NCBI RefSeq assembly: GCF_021869535.1
Contig: NW_026262701.1
Coordinates: 2,495,501-2,559,500 of the forward strand
Source of the DNA: Mytilus californianus
Taxonomy: Eukaryota > Mollusca > Bivalvia > Mytilida > Mytilidae
Length of the DNA: 64,000 bases
Direction: 5' to 3'
Position 1 is the stretch's first letter. Every line of letters begins with the position of its first letter. The notes beneath the pieces were generated by a model. It was not told the origin of the DNA, did not search any database, and was given only the letters and a program-made list of their open reading frames with translations. Position numbers and translations under genes: made by a program. This document shows positions 34,810 through 45,479 of this stretch, one piece after another.

Positions 34810-35470
34810 CTTTTCAGAAGCGCAAACGCGCAAGTGTTAAACAAATTCAGTCACTTTGTGGTAAATTGAACTGGGCCAGCCAAATTGTGAAAGGTGGGAG
34901 AACCTTTTTGAGACGCATGATAGACTCTATTTTAAATACTAGTATACCTAATCGCAGTGACAAAGTTATATTGTCTGCCGAATTTCATGCTGACTTATTG
35001 TGGTGGATATGTTTTATGTCATTTTTTAACGGCACTGTTAAATTCATGAACATGAGGAAAGTGACTTCCTTACAAACTGACGCGTCTCTATTGGGAGGTG
35101 CTGGCTATTACAACGGAGATTTCTACTATGTGAATTGGGCTATTGACTTTCCGGCCGTCAAGAATGAACAGTAAGGAGGCAGTCGCCGTTATTCTATCTG
35201 TGCTCCGTTGGGGACACTTATGGACAAACAAATCCGTCATTGTATTAACAGACAATATGACGACAAAATGCGTTTTGAATAAGGGAACCTCAAAAAACAA
35301 GTGGTTAATGTGCTTACTGAGGGATTTATTTTGGTTGTCCAATATGTATAACTTTGACATTAAAGTAAGATATTTGAGTGGACGGTGTAATATCATAGCC
35401 GATGCTGCCTCGAGGCTTCACGAGGACGGTCAACTTTCTAAACTTTATGAAATATTGACTAGCTATAGTT
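34806..35470 (+). pseudogene. RNase H domain of the PAT/Ngaro-like element
   Basis: A connection region (SVKQIQSLCGKLNWASQIVK) leads to SLQTDASLLGGAGYYNG (first catalytic Asp). After a frameshift near 35160 come NSKEAVAVILSVLRWG (Glu), VIVLTDNMTTK (Asp) and CNIIADAASRLHEDG (last Asp). The order matches the RNase H of YR retroelements. Confidence 0.85.
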
Positions 35471-35860
35471 ACATTCCCTTTACTGTGCATGAACTACTGA
35501 CACATGTTTCGTTAGACTTTTATCTTTCAAGATGGCACAGATCTTCTACCGGACCTAGGGATAGCTGTAGAACGATTAAAAGGCAAGGGGTGGGCTGATT
35601 CCACCTCCGGGACATACCGTACGCACTTGAAGACGTACATTAAGTTTTGTGAGGACTACACGCTTAATTAAACCCGTGCCCTGTGACCAAAAAATAGCGG
35701 AACTTTACATTTCTATTTAGTTGACAAGAAACATTTTGCTTATACTAGTAGCTCTATTCGTTCCTACATACACATTATTAGTGTTTTGCATAAGATGCAT
35801 GACCTCAAGGACCCTGTTGCCGTTCTTAGAATATTAAGCATTTGTTAACTGGGGTTAAGC
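35440..35860 (+). pseudogene. Truncated tyrosine recombinase N-terminal part
   Basis: LLTHVSLDFYLSRWHRSS is followed, one frame over, by KGWADSTSGTYRTHLKTYIK and FCEDYTLN, the core-binding domain typical of YR retroelement recombinases. Sequence then runs through IRSYIHIISVLHKMHDLKD and stops near 35850. The catalytic domain is absent, so the element cannot integrate itself. Confidence 0.75.
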
Positions 35861-35939
35861 GAGAATTAGTTTTTTTTCTCTCTCTCATTCTCTACCTTTA
35901 GTTCCCTTTTATCACGTTAATTACCCCTTTTTGGGTTTG

Positions 35940-36075
35940 GGACTTTTTTGTTACATGTTCTTGCTTGTTATTTGATAGAGATGTGTATCTCATTGGGGGG
36001 ATTATTTGCTTGAGGGTACCAAGTTCAAATAAATATTGCCATACGTAGTTTTGTTTATTATACCAAGTAAGGTAA
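35940..36075 (+). repeat. Split direct repeat B1
   Basis: It shares 'ttttttgttacatgt', 'attggggggattatttgct' and 'aaataaatattgccatacgtagttt.tttattataccaagtaaggtaa' with B2 at 36338-36486. Confidence 0.86.
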
Positions 36076-36237
36076 AATTGTATTTATCCGTAAATAGTTT
36101 TTTAGCACGTACGTTTGTATTTACAGTGCTTTCTCTCGTGCATTTTGCAAACCCCATTTTTTCAAGCCTCGTTTGAATGGACCATGCTTTCAAAGAGTAC
36201 TTTGCTCATGGCTGCACGCTAATAACTTTTGTTAGCT
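36076..36237 (+). repeat. Split direct repeat A2
   Basis: A copy of A1 directly after B1. The B1/A2 junction ('ggtaa/aattg') reproduces the element's two outer ends joined head to tail, as a circular intermediate would. Confidence 0.86.
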
Positions 36238-36337
36238 TTCCCACCCAGCCTAGCATTAGTAAGGGTGTTGTGTTTGCGTGATAACTGCTGCTTTTTTTAG
36301 CCATATTATAGACTTTTGTTACACATATATTACTAGC

Positions 36338-36486
36338 ATTTGGACATTTTTGTTACATGTGCATGTACTTGTTTGTTATATATATGATGGGGATATGTAT
36401 GTTATTGGGGGGTTTATTTGCTTTGGGGTACCAAGCTCAAATAAATATTGCCATACGTAGTTTTATTTATTATACCAAGTAAGGTA
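36338..36486 (+). repeat. Split direct repeat B2, outer 3' end of the element
   Basis: A copy of B1 ending '...ccaagtaaggtaac', followed at once by host RT sequence. About 100 bp of unrelated sequence separates A2 and B2. Confidence 0.84.
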
Positions 36487-37043
36487 ACATTTCCAAGAAA
36501 ATCCCAAATACTTTTGATGATCAGGGTGAATGTCTATATGGTGATTACCAGACTTCAAATCAAATTTAAACCCAAAACCGTTAGAATTAACAAAAGTTAA
36601 AGCTTCTTTCACTCCTTCAAATTTGACTTTCTGTTTTCAACAAACTTATTAATATGTCTTAAATCTAGAACCATCCTTTCTTTGCCTGAACTATTAACCG
36701 ATACAGTAAGTGGGTTAACCACAAATGGACAATTTACTTGTGTTATACAATGTTTTGAACAGCTTTCAATGACGGAAAGTTTATCCAGGCGTTCGGAAAT
36801 AAACGAATGTTGAATCTTGATTCCTTCGCTCTTGAATGTCAATTCTGTTTGATCGACACCGGTTTCCTTCGTACTTTTGCCTAACCGAGCTTGGAAATGG
36901 TTAATCAACGACTCTTTCTGTTTCTCTAAAGCGTTGTTTAAAGCTGAAGTGAAAAGTGAAATAGCCTCATCGGTAGTCAAATCTGTATCATGATGACTTT
37001 CACCAGTAGCTTTATGGTCTTCGTCAGAGCCTGCATCGGACAT
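36487..37043 (-). pseudogene. YR retroelement gag N terminus fused to RT start (- strand)
   Basis: From ATG at 37043: an acidic N terminus (MSDAGSDEDHKATG...), a gag-like helical stretch, then an abrupt passage to RT sequence, FVVNPLTVSVNSSGKERMVL followed by DLRHINKFV. After a frameshift near 36610 comes FKFDLKSGNHHIDIHPDHQK (motif A, catalytic Asp) and LGFSW just before the insertion point. Most of a normal gag is missing, so this copy has an internal deletion. Confidence 0.82.
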
Positions 37044-37290
37044 ACTTTGCAGAACGTGTTGTACTTAGAAGTTACTGTGAGCACCTCGATATATACCATA
37101 CAAGTATCGAACTTGTCAATGACTATAGAACCCCACCCGTAATACCACATCAGAAATGCCCGTACACTACTAACCAAGGACTTATAAAAAGGTACTAATC
37201 AAACTAGTTCTACAAACTAGTTCTACAGTTACTAAAGATAGAAATAGAAATGGAAAAATCCAAATATAACGGAATTGAAATAAATATATT
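37044..37290 (-). repeat. 5' leader / terminal repeat of the - strand YR retroelement
   Basis: It is upstream of the gag ATG, and its reverse complement matches 28000-28490 apart from the F insert there. See that entry. Confidence 0.8.
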
Positions 37291-37319
37291 AGTATCGTTG
37301 TGCAAATCTTTAGACTTTT

Positions 37320-37530
37320 ATATATGACCTATTACAGTACAAACAGAAGAGGCGAAGCGAAATAGTTCCGTTTGTTTTAACATACAATCCCGCCTTTACT
37401 AACATTTCCCGTTTGATCCGTGCCAATTGTCATTAAATGTAACTATCTATAAATATTTCGGATAAATAATTACAATTAATATTTCCTTTTTTTTTAATAT
37501 TGGTGTTGTTTTGTACACTTTTTAGGCGTT
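37320..37530 (+). mobile_element. Penelope-like element fragment (+ strand) with 3' end
   Basis: 37325-37430 ('acagtacaaacagaagaggcg' ... 'gatccgtgccaattg') is the reverse complement of 41510-41600 in the large Penelope-like element. It then jumps to that element's 3' untranslated sequence ('aatgtaactatctataaatatttcggata'). It ends in (TA)n against the family B array. It is an internally deleted copy. Confidence 0.8.
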
Positions 37531-37534
37531 TATA

Positions 37535-40222
37535 TATATATATGATCCGTTCATCCTATTTTGACTCCTCAAAATTCAAGAGTCTATCCTAAATTGAGGT
37601 AAATTATATGGCTTTCCAAATACCGTTTCGATTCCTAACATCACTGAAGAGACATTAATTGTCGAAATCCGGATATGGTGTACAAAAACCTTTGCACCTT
37701 TTGTTTGCGGTATACCATCTTTTCCGCAAGTTTATTGTTTTCTGTTTAGTATTAAATTTATATTTAAGATCCATTCATTACATCGGTGATCCGTTTATTT
37801 GGCAATCGCCAATGACAGTCAGCAGGGTTTAAGAACATTTGTTGTTTGACCTGTTAGTCAAATGCGTTTTGTTAAAATATACTTTTTCACTTTTTTGGTC
37901 TTTTGGAAAATGTTGTTTGTGCTGTATTAAGACCCCTCTAACAAGAAATTTGTTTTGCATGCACACGTATAAAAATTGCGGTTTTTATCCAACGCAATCA
38001 TAGGTTTGAACGTTGTTTTCAATTTAGACTTGTTTATATTTTTTCGTTTGGGCTTGTATTATATTTGCCTTCGGGTTTATATGATCCGTTCATCATTTTT
38101 CGACCCTTTCAAAATTCAAGAGTCTATCCTAAATTGAGGTAAATTATATGGCCTTCCAAATGCCGTTTCGATTCCTAACATCACTGAAGAGACATTAATT
38201 GTCGAAATCCGGATATGGTGTACAAAAACCTTTGCACCTTTTGTTTGCGGTATATCATCTTTTCCGCAAGTTTATTGTTTTCTTTTTAGTATGAAATTTA
38301 TAATTAAGATCCATTTATTACATCGGTGATCCGTTTATTTGGCAATCGCCAATGGCAGTCAGCAGGGTTTAAGAACATTTGTTGTTCGACCTGTTAGTCA
38401 AATGCGTTTTGTTAAAATATACTTTTTCACTTTTTTGGTCTTTTGGAAAATGTTGTTTGTGCTGTATTTAGACCCCTCTAACAAGAATTTTGTTTTGCAT
38501 GCACACGTATAAAAATTGCGGTTTTTATCCAACGCAATCATAGGTTTGAACGTTGTTTTCAATTTAGATTTGTTTATATATATATATATATATAATTTAG
38601 ACTTGTTTATATTTTTTCGTTTGGGCTTGTATTATATTTGCCTTAGGGTTTATATGATCCGTTCATCCTATGTTGACTCTTCAAAATTCAAGAGTCAATC
38701 CCAAATTGAGGTAAATTATATGGCCTTCCAAATACCGTTTCGATTCCTAACATCACTGAAGAGACATTAATTGTCGAAATCCGGATATGATGTACAAATT
38801 TTTGCACCTCATGTTTGCGGTATACCATCTTTTCCACAAGTTTATTGTTTTCTGTTTGGTATTCAATTAATAAATTAAGATCCATTTTTACATCTGGTGA
38901 TCCGTTTATTTGGCAATCGCCATGGCAGTCAGCAGGGTTTAAGAACATCTGTTGTTCGACCTGCTAGTCAAATGCGTTTTGTTAAAATATACTTTTCCAC
39001 TATTTTTGGTCTTTTGGAAAATGTTGTTTGTGCTGTATTTAGACCACTCTACCAAGAAATTTGTTTTGCATGCACACGTATAAAAATTGCGGTCTTTATC
39101 CAACGCAATCATAGGTTGAACGTTGTTTTCAATTTAGACTTGTTTATATTTTTTCGTTTGGGCTTGTATTATATTTGCCTTCGGGTTTATATGATCCGTT
39201 CATCCTATTTTGACTCTTCAAAATTCAAGAGTCAATCCCAAATTGAGGTAAATTATATGGCCTTCCAAATACCGTTTCGATTCCTAACATCACTGAAGAG
39301 ACATTAATTGTCGAAATCCGGATATGGTGTACAAATTTTTGCACCTCATGTTTGCGGTATACCATCTTTTCCGCAAGTTTATTGTTTTCTGTTTGGTATT
39401 CAATTAATAAATTAAGATCCATTTTTACATCTGGTGATCCGTTTATTTGGCAATCGCCATGGCAGTCAGCAGGGATTACGAACATCCGTTGTTAGACCTC
39501 TGCTAGTCAAATGCGTTTTGTTAAAATATACTTTTTCACTATTTTTGGTCTTTTGGAAAATGTTGTTTGTGCTGTATTTATACCACTCTACCAAGAAATT
39601 TGTTTTGCATGCACACGTATAAAAATTGCGGTTTTTATCCAACGCAATCATAGGTTGAACGTTGTTTTCAATTTAGACTTGTTTATATTTTTTCGTTTGG
39701 GCTTGTATTATATTTGCCTTCGGGTTTATATGATCCGCTCATCCTATTTTGACTCTTCAAAATTCAAGAGTCAATCCCAAATTGAGGTAAATTATATGGC
39801 CTTCCAAGTACCGTTTCGATTCCTAACATCACTGAAGAGACATTAATTGTCGAAATCCGGATATGGTGTACAAATTTTTGCACCTCATGTTTGCGGTATA
39901 CCATCTTTTCCGCAAGTTTATTGTTTTCTGTTTGGTATTCAATTAATAAATTAAGATCCATTTTTACATCTGGTGATCCGTTTATTTGGCAATCGCCATG
40001 GCAGTCAGCAGGGTTTAAGAACATCCGTTGTTCGACCTGCTAGTCAAATGCGTTTTGTTAAAATATACTTTTTCACTATTTTTGGTCTTTTGGAAAATGT
40101 TGTTTGTGCTGTATTTAGACCACTCTACCAAGAAATTTGTTTTGCATGCACACGTATAAAAATTGCGGTTTTTATCCAACGCAATCATAGGTTGAACGTT
40201 GTTTTCAATTTAGACTTGTTTA
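37535..40222 (+). repeat. Family B satellite array, right block (about 5 units)
   Basis: 'ggccttccaaa' starts recur near 37611, 38152, 38722, 39261 and 39799: spacings 541, 570, 539 and 538 bp. The longer spacing comes from a (TA)n expansion and a short duplication at 38576-38600. The last three units are more alike than the first two. Frames of 86-136 codons recur on both strands, because a near-540-bp period keeps phase, but they lack a protein-family signature. Confidence 0.92.
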
Positions 40223-40329
40223 TATATATATTGTGCAAATCTCTAGACTTATATATATATATATATATATATAACCAGTCTAAAAGGGTACAACATCACC
40301 AAAAAATGACAATAAACGAACAAATGTAA

Positions 40330-40365
40330 CTATAAATATTTCGGATAACAGATATCCTTCATCAA
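40330..40365 (-). ncRNA. Hammerhead-ribozyme-like core in PLE 3' region
   Basis: On the - strand: TTGATGA, a stem II AGGATA/TATCC with a short loop, GAAA, then a small hairpin ATATTTAT leading to a possible cleavage site. PLE terminal regions are known to carry minimal type I hammerheads. Here the conserved C before TGATGA is T, and stem I does not pair well, so it is probably inactive. The 3' half recurs at 37440-37460 in the second PLE fragment. Confidence 0.45.
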
Positions 40366-40948
40366 TATGAGCACGATGTAAAATGAATCAGATAAATCTA
40401 TTCTGATTATTAAACTATAGCAATCTTGAATTCTATACAATAAAAAAAGTGAAACAGTTTCACCCGAACATCATATGTAGAGACGCTAATAAATTTTTAA
40501 AATTTCCAAAAAACGACTCAAAGACATGCCTAAAATGAAAATAGTAATTATAGATATGAACTGGCACAACTTTAAAATTCCAAAATGACGTCAGTTAAGA
40601 TGTTATAACAACTGCGTGTAAATACATTCCCAAAAGAACAGCACTGATCGATATAAGCTGGTAAAATATGACAAACAGAGGCTGCGTATTTATCATTCCA
40701 AATAAATAGCAGTTTTATAATGAAAAGAAAAAAATAATAGTAAATTTGGGCTAAGGTTAAAAGTTGGACGTGGATGCGTTCTTGTATATCCCTACCAAAT
40801 GAAAAGAACCCTGGTATTTAAACTAGTAAAATTCCAAAAATTCCAAAAGAATCCTTAAAACTGTAAGAGTCAAGTAAGGAAGCCGGAGTAACTGGAAACA
40901 AATGATGTCAGGAAAATGAGTGATGGTAGGGAAAATGAGTGACTCATT

Positions 40949-42295
40949 CTATGTTTTTTCATTTATGCCCTCTGGGGAAACTGTCCTTAGCTTTCTTATC
41001 CAAAACCTTTCCCGAGCAAGTCTTTCGGCCCTTGACCAACCCTCGTTGTGGTCTATGATTGTGATTGTAAGGTTTTTGAGATCAGCTTGGGCGTGCCCAG
41101 GTGATCTCAAATGACGACTTACGGGGAGGTCGGGCTTGTAGGTGTAGTCACTTCGATGACCATTCATGCGTTTGTTGAAAGGCTGTTCTGTCTCGCCAAT
41201 ATACTGCATGCCACATCGACACTGAAGAAGGTATACAACATTCTGTGTTTTGCAAGTTACATTACAAAATATAGTGTACACAGACCCAGTGGAGTGGCAA
41301 GTAAATGTTTGAGTATTCAGAATTTTTTGGCAAGTCAGACATCGTCTGTTACCACACGACTTGCACCATCCTGCAGTTGAACAGCTTTTATTAGAGGAGA
41401 CGTCAGCTCTCACAAATAAGTCTTTCAGACTTGCTGGTCTCCGAAAAGCTAAGACAGGAGGATTGGGAAAGATCTTGGATAATTTTGGGTGATTGGCAAT
41501 AGTTTGCCAATTGGCACGGATCAAACGTGAAAGGTTAGTGAAGGCGGGATTGTATGTTAAAACAAACGCAACTATTTTGTTGCGCCTCTTCTGTTTGTAC
41601 TGTAATAGGTCATTGCGGCTGTTGTTATTAGCACGCGCAAATCCCTTATCTATGTCCAATTTCTTATAACCTCGTTTGGTCAAAAAACCGCGAAGTTCCT
41701 GTAACCTTTTAGTGACAGCCTCCTCAGAGGAGCAAATCCGCTTTACTCTGAGAGCTTGACTGTACCGGATACTTTTTGTACAGTGTTTGGGGTGACAGCT
41801 TTGGGGGGAAAGGTACTGATGCTTATCTGTAGGTTTACAGTAGAGATCTGTTGATATGACACCGTCCTTAATAGATGTATTAGTGTCTAAGAAAGATATT
41901 TTGGAGTTGGAAATTTCATATGTAAATTTAATTGACTGGTGTGCGTTGTTTGCATGTCTGATAAAATCATCCAATTTTTGTTGGGATTCAATCCATTTCA
42001 TGTCAACATCATCGATGAAACGGAACCAGGACAGAGGTTTGGATAAAGATGTTGAAATAATTTGTTTCTCTAATTTTCCCATGAAAATATTGGCGTACGA
42101 CGGTGCCATTTTCGTCCCCATCGCTGTCCCGTTTATCTGAAGGTAATTTTCACCATTAAAGGTGAAATTGTTGCATTTCAGAACCAGAGTGAGCAGCTGG
42201 ACTAAACATTCGGTAGGTGGTTCTAAGGTGTTGCGAGAGTCCCATATTTCCTTACACGATTGTATTCCGTCATCATGAGGTATGTTGGTATACAA
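40949..42295 (-). pseudogene. PLE RT palm and GIY-YIG nuclease
   Basis: There are 448 open codons. [14 protein letters not shown] lies just after motif [21 protein letters not shown] is motif B and [12 protein letters not shown] motif C with both catalytic Asp. [12 protein letters not shown] follows. The C-terminal domain has Cys pairs ([13 protein letters not shown]), then [20 protein letters not shown] (the YIG strand and catalytic Arg of GIY-YIG; GIY itself reads GMQ), and [19 protein letters not shown] with the metal-binding Glu. This long intact frame suggests a rather recent insertion. Confidence 0.9.
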
Positions 42296-42306
42296 TGAGG
42301 TGACAT

Positions 42307-43176
42307 CTAAAGTGACAAGGAGGGTTTCCGGGATTCCATTTTACGAAGATAATCTGTTGTGTCTTGAATGTGAGAAGGAAGATTTTCTACATGAGATCTT
42401 AAATGAAAGTCTACGAATTCCGAGATTTTCTCAGTCGGGTGGCCGTTTGCGGATACAATGGGTCTACCAGGGTTGTTAACCTTGTGTTTTTTGGGAAGAA
42501 GATACAATCGACCAGGCTTGGCGTTCTCTGGTTTTAAATACTAGTATCCGATTGTATCCTCATCTATGTGACCGTCATCGTGCATGGTTTGTAACGCAGT
42601 AATAATTTTGGAACTAAACTCGGAAGTAGGGTCATAGTCAAGCTTCTTATAAAATCTCTCATCAGAGAGCTGACGCTCTGCTTCCGCGATGTAGTTAGCT
42701 TTGTCCATTATCACAACGGCACTTCCCTTGTCTGCTGGTTTTATCACAATATCATCTCGGTTTCTCAGCGATTGTATGGCTTTTATCTCGTCAGAAGAGG
42801 TGTTATAAAATGACGAGTACTTGTTGCTAGCTTGATGAACAACATCCGATTTGATTTTATCGATAACATCTTCCAGTGTAGCAGATTTACTAGGTTTAGG
42901 AATCCATGAACTCTTCTTTTTAAAATGCGGAATTCTGATTTCTTCCTCCGAGTCAGACGTGTCTGAGTCTTCCTCATTATCCTTGTTACCAAAATATTCT
43001 TTGATTCTGAGGGTTCTGGCAAAGTTATTAAGGTCATCTTCCAGTTTCATATTATCTATGTTACTGGGAGTAGGGAAAAAATTCAAACCCTTAGATAAGA
43101 CTTTAATTTCGTCCTCAGTTAAAGAGACTGTTGATAAATTGACAACCGTGTTGTTGGAATATATATATATAACCAT
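42307..43176 (-). pseudogene. PLE protein, N-terminal part and RT entry
   Basis: The frame carries an acidic N-terminal stretch, then DDIVIKPADKGSAVVIMDKA (conserved at the start of PLE RTs). After a TAG come [20 protein letters not shown] and [15 protein letters not shown]. These are typical of Penelope RTs upstream of motif A. The frame is lost at about 42345. PLE RTs are related to telomerase RT and copy RNA at nicked DNA. Confidence 0.85.
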
Positions 43177-43259
43177 TATTGACCATGATCCCGTGCCATC
43201 GTCTTTTTTTTTACTGTTGTTTGATCTTTTTTCTGTTTTTTTTTTGCTATGGCGTTGTC

Positions 43260-44233
43260 AGTTTATTTTCGAATAATGATTTTGGATATTCCTTTTAATA
43301 TCTTTCTTCTCTTTTTTAGACGATCCCCTCTCCCTTTATACATCGGAACAGTGGACACAGTCTCAAGGAATGCAATCTATGAAACTTGTGTGAAGTGTAA
43401 TTGCAATCTTCCAATGAAAATGTAGTGTTTAAATAAGTTGTAATCGAATAAATGAATTATTGGGTATAATTCAATAAATGAAATCTTAGTACATGTAAAT
43501 GATAATAACAATATGTTAATTGCGTCTTAAGCGCTAATGAATGAAATCATGGTATTTCCCAACTGACTTCTTAGTATCTAACAAAGAAATCTTACACAAC
43601 AAACTTCTGTTCAAGCCTTTTGATAAGGACCTGATACTGGGATAGTTTTATGGGAATGGAAAAATGTTGGCTTGTGAATTGTAGTATTATTTCATTCATT
43701 TGGTGTTTCATAAATAGAACTAAACCATTTCTTATCAGTTAAATTTACTCTTGTAGGCGGACCATAAATCCATTGCAGGTCACATATGGGGATATCCTTT
43801 CTGTTAAACAATACCATAAACATGTATACCTATATATATATATATATACTGAAAATAATTAGAGGCATACTTTAAACTGTTTTCATGCCTTTGATTTCTA
43901 TCTGCCGGCAAAAAGTTACAATTTTAAATGATAGCAAGTTCTGTGAATTCATACAGCAGGAATTAAGTTTTTTCAAAATATAAAATAACAATTTTAGATC
44001 TAGACAAAACACACGTAAAATTGTAAAATTTAGTCTGCTGATCGGCTATGATTTCCTTTAACCTGTAGCTGGCTTTTATGAATGATTCCTTTTGTTACCT
44101 CTTTATGCAATTGTCTTCCTGAAAGATAAGACTTTAGTTTCAAAAAAGACGGAGATCACGCGTCCTTTGACCTCACCTTTCTACTATATCAGGCCTTGTT
44201 ATAGATTAGAATTTCATATTTCATTTTCGAAGG
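43260..44233. promoter_or_regulatory. Upstream region of gene B
   Basis: Between the PLE and the first coding exon lies about 1 kb without other features except (TA)n at about 43832-43848. The promoter and 5' UTR of gene B should lie here, but no convincing TATA box or initiator can be singled out. Confidence 0.35.
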
Positions 44234-44315
44234 ATGGTACGCAGACTTGCGGGCATCCTTATTCTTGTCTCCGCCATTACGGCGGAGATTCTTTCGAAAA
44301 GACAAAATTCAGGAG
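44234..44315 (+). CDS. Gene B exon 1: start and signal peptide
   Basis: ATG at 44234 (context cgaaggATGG, a good start with G at +4) opens MVRRLAGILILVSAITAEIL: a basic n-region, a hydrophobic core and a small-residue cleavage site, probably after ITA. It is followed by SKRQNSG with a dibasic KR. The donor GGAG/gtaagt is a near-perfect consensus, phase 1. This exon joins exon 2 (47501) without losing frame. Whole-gene reading: a secreted or membrane-anchored protein, SP-VWA-VWA-ShKT-ShKT-VWC..., similar in its paired VWA domains to mussel byssal proximal thread matrix protein, though the ShKT and VWC parts make it a different architecture. That comparison is from memory. Confidence 0.8.
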
Positions 44316-45479
44316 GTAAGTCGTCATTCTTATCCTAGTTTTAAAACATATATTTTGGGGGTCAACAAATTTTGAAAACAGTAAAGTAATTATTATCCTA
44401 TCTTTTAACATTTAAAATATGGCTACAAAACGTTGACTTGGTTATATAATGAAGCAAAATATAGATAGACATTTTATCCTTTCAATCCCATTGTTGAGAT
44501 TTTTCGACTTGCTCATTTGAAATAGGTTTAAAATGAATACAAAGCGATGTGGGGAATACTTCAATGAGTTAACATCTCGACAATTTAAACAACCAAAAGA
44601 CATCTAGTGGTCAACAAACAGTATACTTAAGTTAGACATATAGAGAGATAGACTTAAGATTTAACATTAATAATAATTCTGTTTTTAATCTTTTTCTTCA
44701 ATTTTACGACTGGGTTGTCGTGTTCGTGCAATTCTAAATGTTTTCAAATAGGAAAAAGAGGCAGAACATTGAATTAAGAATGAAGCCTTTTTCTATTCAA
44801 GAAATTTTTTTCGACGAGTAATACCTTTCCCTATCTTTGTTTTAATTATCAAGAATGTACCATATATTATCACAATATAATTAAATGCGTAAGGAACAGC
44901 CTATCTTTGTATGAGAACTACACATATGGTCCAATGAGCAACACAAAATTTCTACCTAATCTGATATTTGACAGTAATTTTGTCCAATATCTTGACACTG
45001 ATCAAAGGTTAAATAAGACTGCCATGGGCCGGTATCACTAGATAGTTGACTTTCTATCTCCGCGGGTATCCACTCAGTATCTAGTGCTTCTATAATGTAA
45101 TAATTTAAAAGACCCATGTTATTGTATTTTTTTAATGTATAAATAAAGTAATTAAATCCTCAGTCAATGTTAACCTTTAAGTTTTGACTGTCCAATTAGT
45201 ATTTGATGTACGTTTTATAAATTAGTTTATATCTTTTAACTCCATCACTCAAACATTCTTGATACAGGTTATTCATTTATCGTGTGGACAGAAACCGGTA
45301 TCTTATTTTAATTTTCTGGACAAATTCATCTTCATTTAAAATATACAGAGAACAGCTAGAATAAACAGTAGTTCAGTCTAGTGTGATACTGTAGTTGAGG
45401 CATTACTTTGGTTTATTTTGTACGTTTGACAATAAAATTTGGAACATTTTCAAATAAAAAAATCAGAGTTACACTAATG

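Larger units (their letters stand above)
32754..36486 (+). mobile_element. PAT/Ngaro-like YR retrotransposon with split direct repeats
   Basis: The element is 3733 bp on the + strand, inserted in the RT of a - strand YR retroelement. Order: A1 repeat (32754-32916), gag, RT, RNase H, start of a tyrosine recombinase, B1 repeat (about 35940-36075), A2 (36076-36237), B2 (about 36338-36486). A2 copies A1 and B2 copies B1. The A1 - genes - B1 - A2 - B2 order is the split-direct-repeat arrangement known for PAT and Ngaro elements, unlike the inverted ends of DIRS1. No target duplication is present, as expected for YR integration. Multiple frameshifts and a truncated recombinase make it defective. 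Confidence 0.82.
40280..43200 (-). mobile_element. Penelope-like element (PLE) with GIY-YIG endonuclease
   Basis: On the - strand a single coding region runs from about 43176 to 40949, broken by one in-frame TAG (about 42538-42540) and one frameshift (about 42345). It encodes an RT of the Penelope type and a C-terminal GIY-YIG nuclease, the hallmark of PLEs. The 3' part (40948-40280) holds a hammerhead-ribozyme-like motif and ends in (TA)n against the B array. The 5' boundary is uncertain; (TA)n and 'ataaccattattgacc' at 43162-43190 may mark it. Confidence 0.88.

Noticed and set aside
32754..36486. LTR retrotransposon interpretation of the direct repeats
   Set aside because: Repeats are arranged A1...B1-A2-B2 rather than as two identical ends, there is no target duplication, no integrase or protease is seen, and a tyrosine recombinase start is present.
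37535..40222. Recurring 86-136-codon frames in the family B units
   Set aside because: They recur because the DNA repeats. They are present on both strands, change length with small indels and show no protein-family signature.
44092..44319. 75-codon frame overlapping gene B exon 1
   Set aside because: It is in another frame, runs through the strong donor and lacks a signal sequence. The ATG at 44234 gives a clear signal peptide that splices in frame to VWA1.
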